Shown here piece by piece: positions 63,281-64,000 of a stretch of 64,000 bases of DNA (the stretch's first letter is position 1; every line of letters starts with the position of its first letter). Origin of the DNA: Neorhizobium sp. SOG26 (GTDB lineage: Bacteria; Pseudomonadota; Alphaproteobacteria; Rhizobiales; Rhizobiaceae); assembly GCF_003491345.1 (NCBI RefSeq), contig NZ_CP025512.1, forward strand, positions 1,736,001 through 1,800,000, in the 5' to 3' direction. The notes below the pieces were generated by a model. It searched no databases. It was not told the origin of the DNA and saw only the letters and a list, made by a program, of their open reading frames with translations. The position numbers were made by a program, and so were the translations under genes.

Positions 63281-64000
63281 CTAACGGGCCTCCAATTGCG
63301 CGATGAGCTTCTTGAGTTCTATAACTGGCGTAGGGTCGGGGCGTTTGTCAAACACGCGCTCCATCCAATCCCCAGTGGTCTCGCAGAACTGCACCTTCGC
63401 TTTGTAGTCGGAAAGCGTCTGAGGCGGGAAGAAGGGCATGAGAGCCTGTGTCGCCGTGATGGACACCTGAACGAGTTCCTGAATACAGCCTTCGAGCAAA
63501 CTCGGGACGAGCATTGGTCCCATGTGCGCGTCGGCGTTCATCTCTGGCCTGAGCATGGCGAAGCCAGCGAAGGTTGGATGACCGCATAGGACGCACAGTC
63601 GCTTGTAATGAGCGGCCCGCTTCTTTTCGGTAAATCCGTCGCGCTTATCCAACTCATCCCTGATGAATCCGGGACCGAAGGCTCTCTGGCGCTTGTCTTC
63701 AGGCGTGACCTTCCACTCTTGGACAAGTTTTGGATCGGTCCTCAAATAATCGAGGAGCCAACCGCTCTCCATGATGTATCGAATCTGCAAGCCCGACGAC
63801 TGGTAGTATCCGCCGAGCAGCAGCTTGATGGCTGAAGCCATTGAGTTGAACACGCTGGCACCGATGAGAGCCACGATCACTTGGTCTTCGGTCATGTCCT
63901 CCGTGTTCACACGAACGTAATGGTGCATGTCCATGCACCTTTCGATCATCGAGACGTGAAACGACATCTCATCGTTCGCCTCGATGATCTCGATAGACTT
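63281..64000 (-). CDS. Unknown helical protein, N-terminus beyond window
   Basis: At least 239 residues; the frame stays open to base 64000, so the ATG at 63967 is probably internal. The translation is largely alpha-helical with IKLLLGGYYQSSGLQIRYIMESGWLLDYLR, a pattern that reminds me of HEPN-like DUF5677/AbiU2 proteins found in defence islands, but this is weak. A pair of cysteines (RLCVLCGH) might bind metal. Codon use is less GC-biased than in the metabolic genes. The 278-bp gap 63003-63280 holds nothing I can support. Confidence 0.6.
   Translation of the reverse strand, partial: KSIEIIEANDEMSFHVSMIERCMDMHHYVRVNTEDMTEDQVIVALIGASVFNSMASAIKLLLGGYYQSSGLQIRYIMESGWLLDYLRTDPKLVQEWKVTPEDKRQRAFGPGFIRDELDKRDGFTEKKRAAHYKRLCVLCGHPTFAGFAMLRPEMNADAHMGPMLVPSLLEGCIQELVQVSITATQALMPFFPPQTLSDYKAKVQFCETTGDWMERVFDKRPDPTPVIELKKLIAQLEAR

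Noticed and set aside
63143..63589. 148-codon plus-strand frame
   Set aside because: The first 45 residues look plausible, but most of it is antisense to the better supported minus-strand gene and no Shine-Dalgarno precedes it.

Overview
This window looks like a chromosomal stretch from a Rhizobiaceae bacterium of the Agrobacterium/Rhizobium/Ensifer type. The evidence is high GC with strong third-position bias, dense operons with 1-4 bp overlaps, many sugar, peptide and TRAP importers, a ChvE-GguAB-GguC locus, and an Agrobacterium-style oxidative uronate pathway (Udh, Gli, Gci, KdgD). No rRNA, CRISPR array, insertion sequence or complete tRNA was seen.

Layout. 1-9.3 kb: 5'-truncated view of metH (minus) with a near-perfect palindrome upstream, an AGE-family sugar isomerase, a PAS-rich hybrid histidine kinase, a small charged protein and a LigM-type O-demethylase. 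9.6-15.7 kb: a five-gene Dpp-type ABC importer operon ending in a class V aminotransferase. 15.7-17.3 kb: a ring-cleaving dioxygenase fused to an alpha/beta hydrolase (minus). 17.5-25.2 kb (minus): gguC, a galactose/arabinose 1-dehydrogenase, xylonate dehydratase, chvE, gguA and gguB. 25.6-31.0 kb (plus): a YtfQRT-YjfF sugar importer with a GntR/FCD regulator. 31.0-32.8 kb (minus): an M20 peptidase and a DUF922 protein. 32.9-42.1 kb: divergent udh and a GntR regulator, then kdgD-gci-gli, a TRAP importer (dctPQM) and a 2-oxoglutarate semialdehyde dehydrogenase, closed by a strong terminator. 42.1-45.1 kb: msrA, dgoK-dgoA and a methyltransferase. 45.1-56.7 kb: a peptidoglycan-salvage locus (murR; murA paralogue, GlcNAc-kinase-like gene, murQ, peptide-type ABC importer with a fused double ATPase, serine hydrolase, anmK). 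56.7-61.5 kb: an EamA exporter and a four-gene osmoprotectant-type ABC importer. 61.7-62.3 kb: two small proteins. 62.5-64 kb: a change of character, with a tRNA-3'-end-like fragment, a GIY-YIG nuclease and a truncated unknown protein.

How it fits together. Three oxidative sugar routes converge here: hexuronates (TRAP, Udh, Gli, Gci, KdgD) and pentoses (ChvE/Ggu, 1-dehydrogenase, XylD, GguC) both lead to 2-oxoglutarate semialdehyde, for which one dehydrogenase is present at 40.6 kb. Galactose could feed DgoK/DgoA. LigM would produce 5-methyl-THF, the substrate of MetH.

The most interesting locus is the peptidoglycan-salvage cluster. The palindrome GGAATA-N3-TATTCC occurs both in the murR/murA gap and before murQ, which suggests a MurR regulon. 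That regulon would include a catalytically intact second MurA, a cytoplasmic AmiE-like hydrolase and a dedicated importer. A second systematic signal is a hairpin directly downstream of nearly every ABC/TRAP binding-protein gene and before its permease or ATPase genes.
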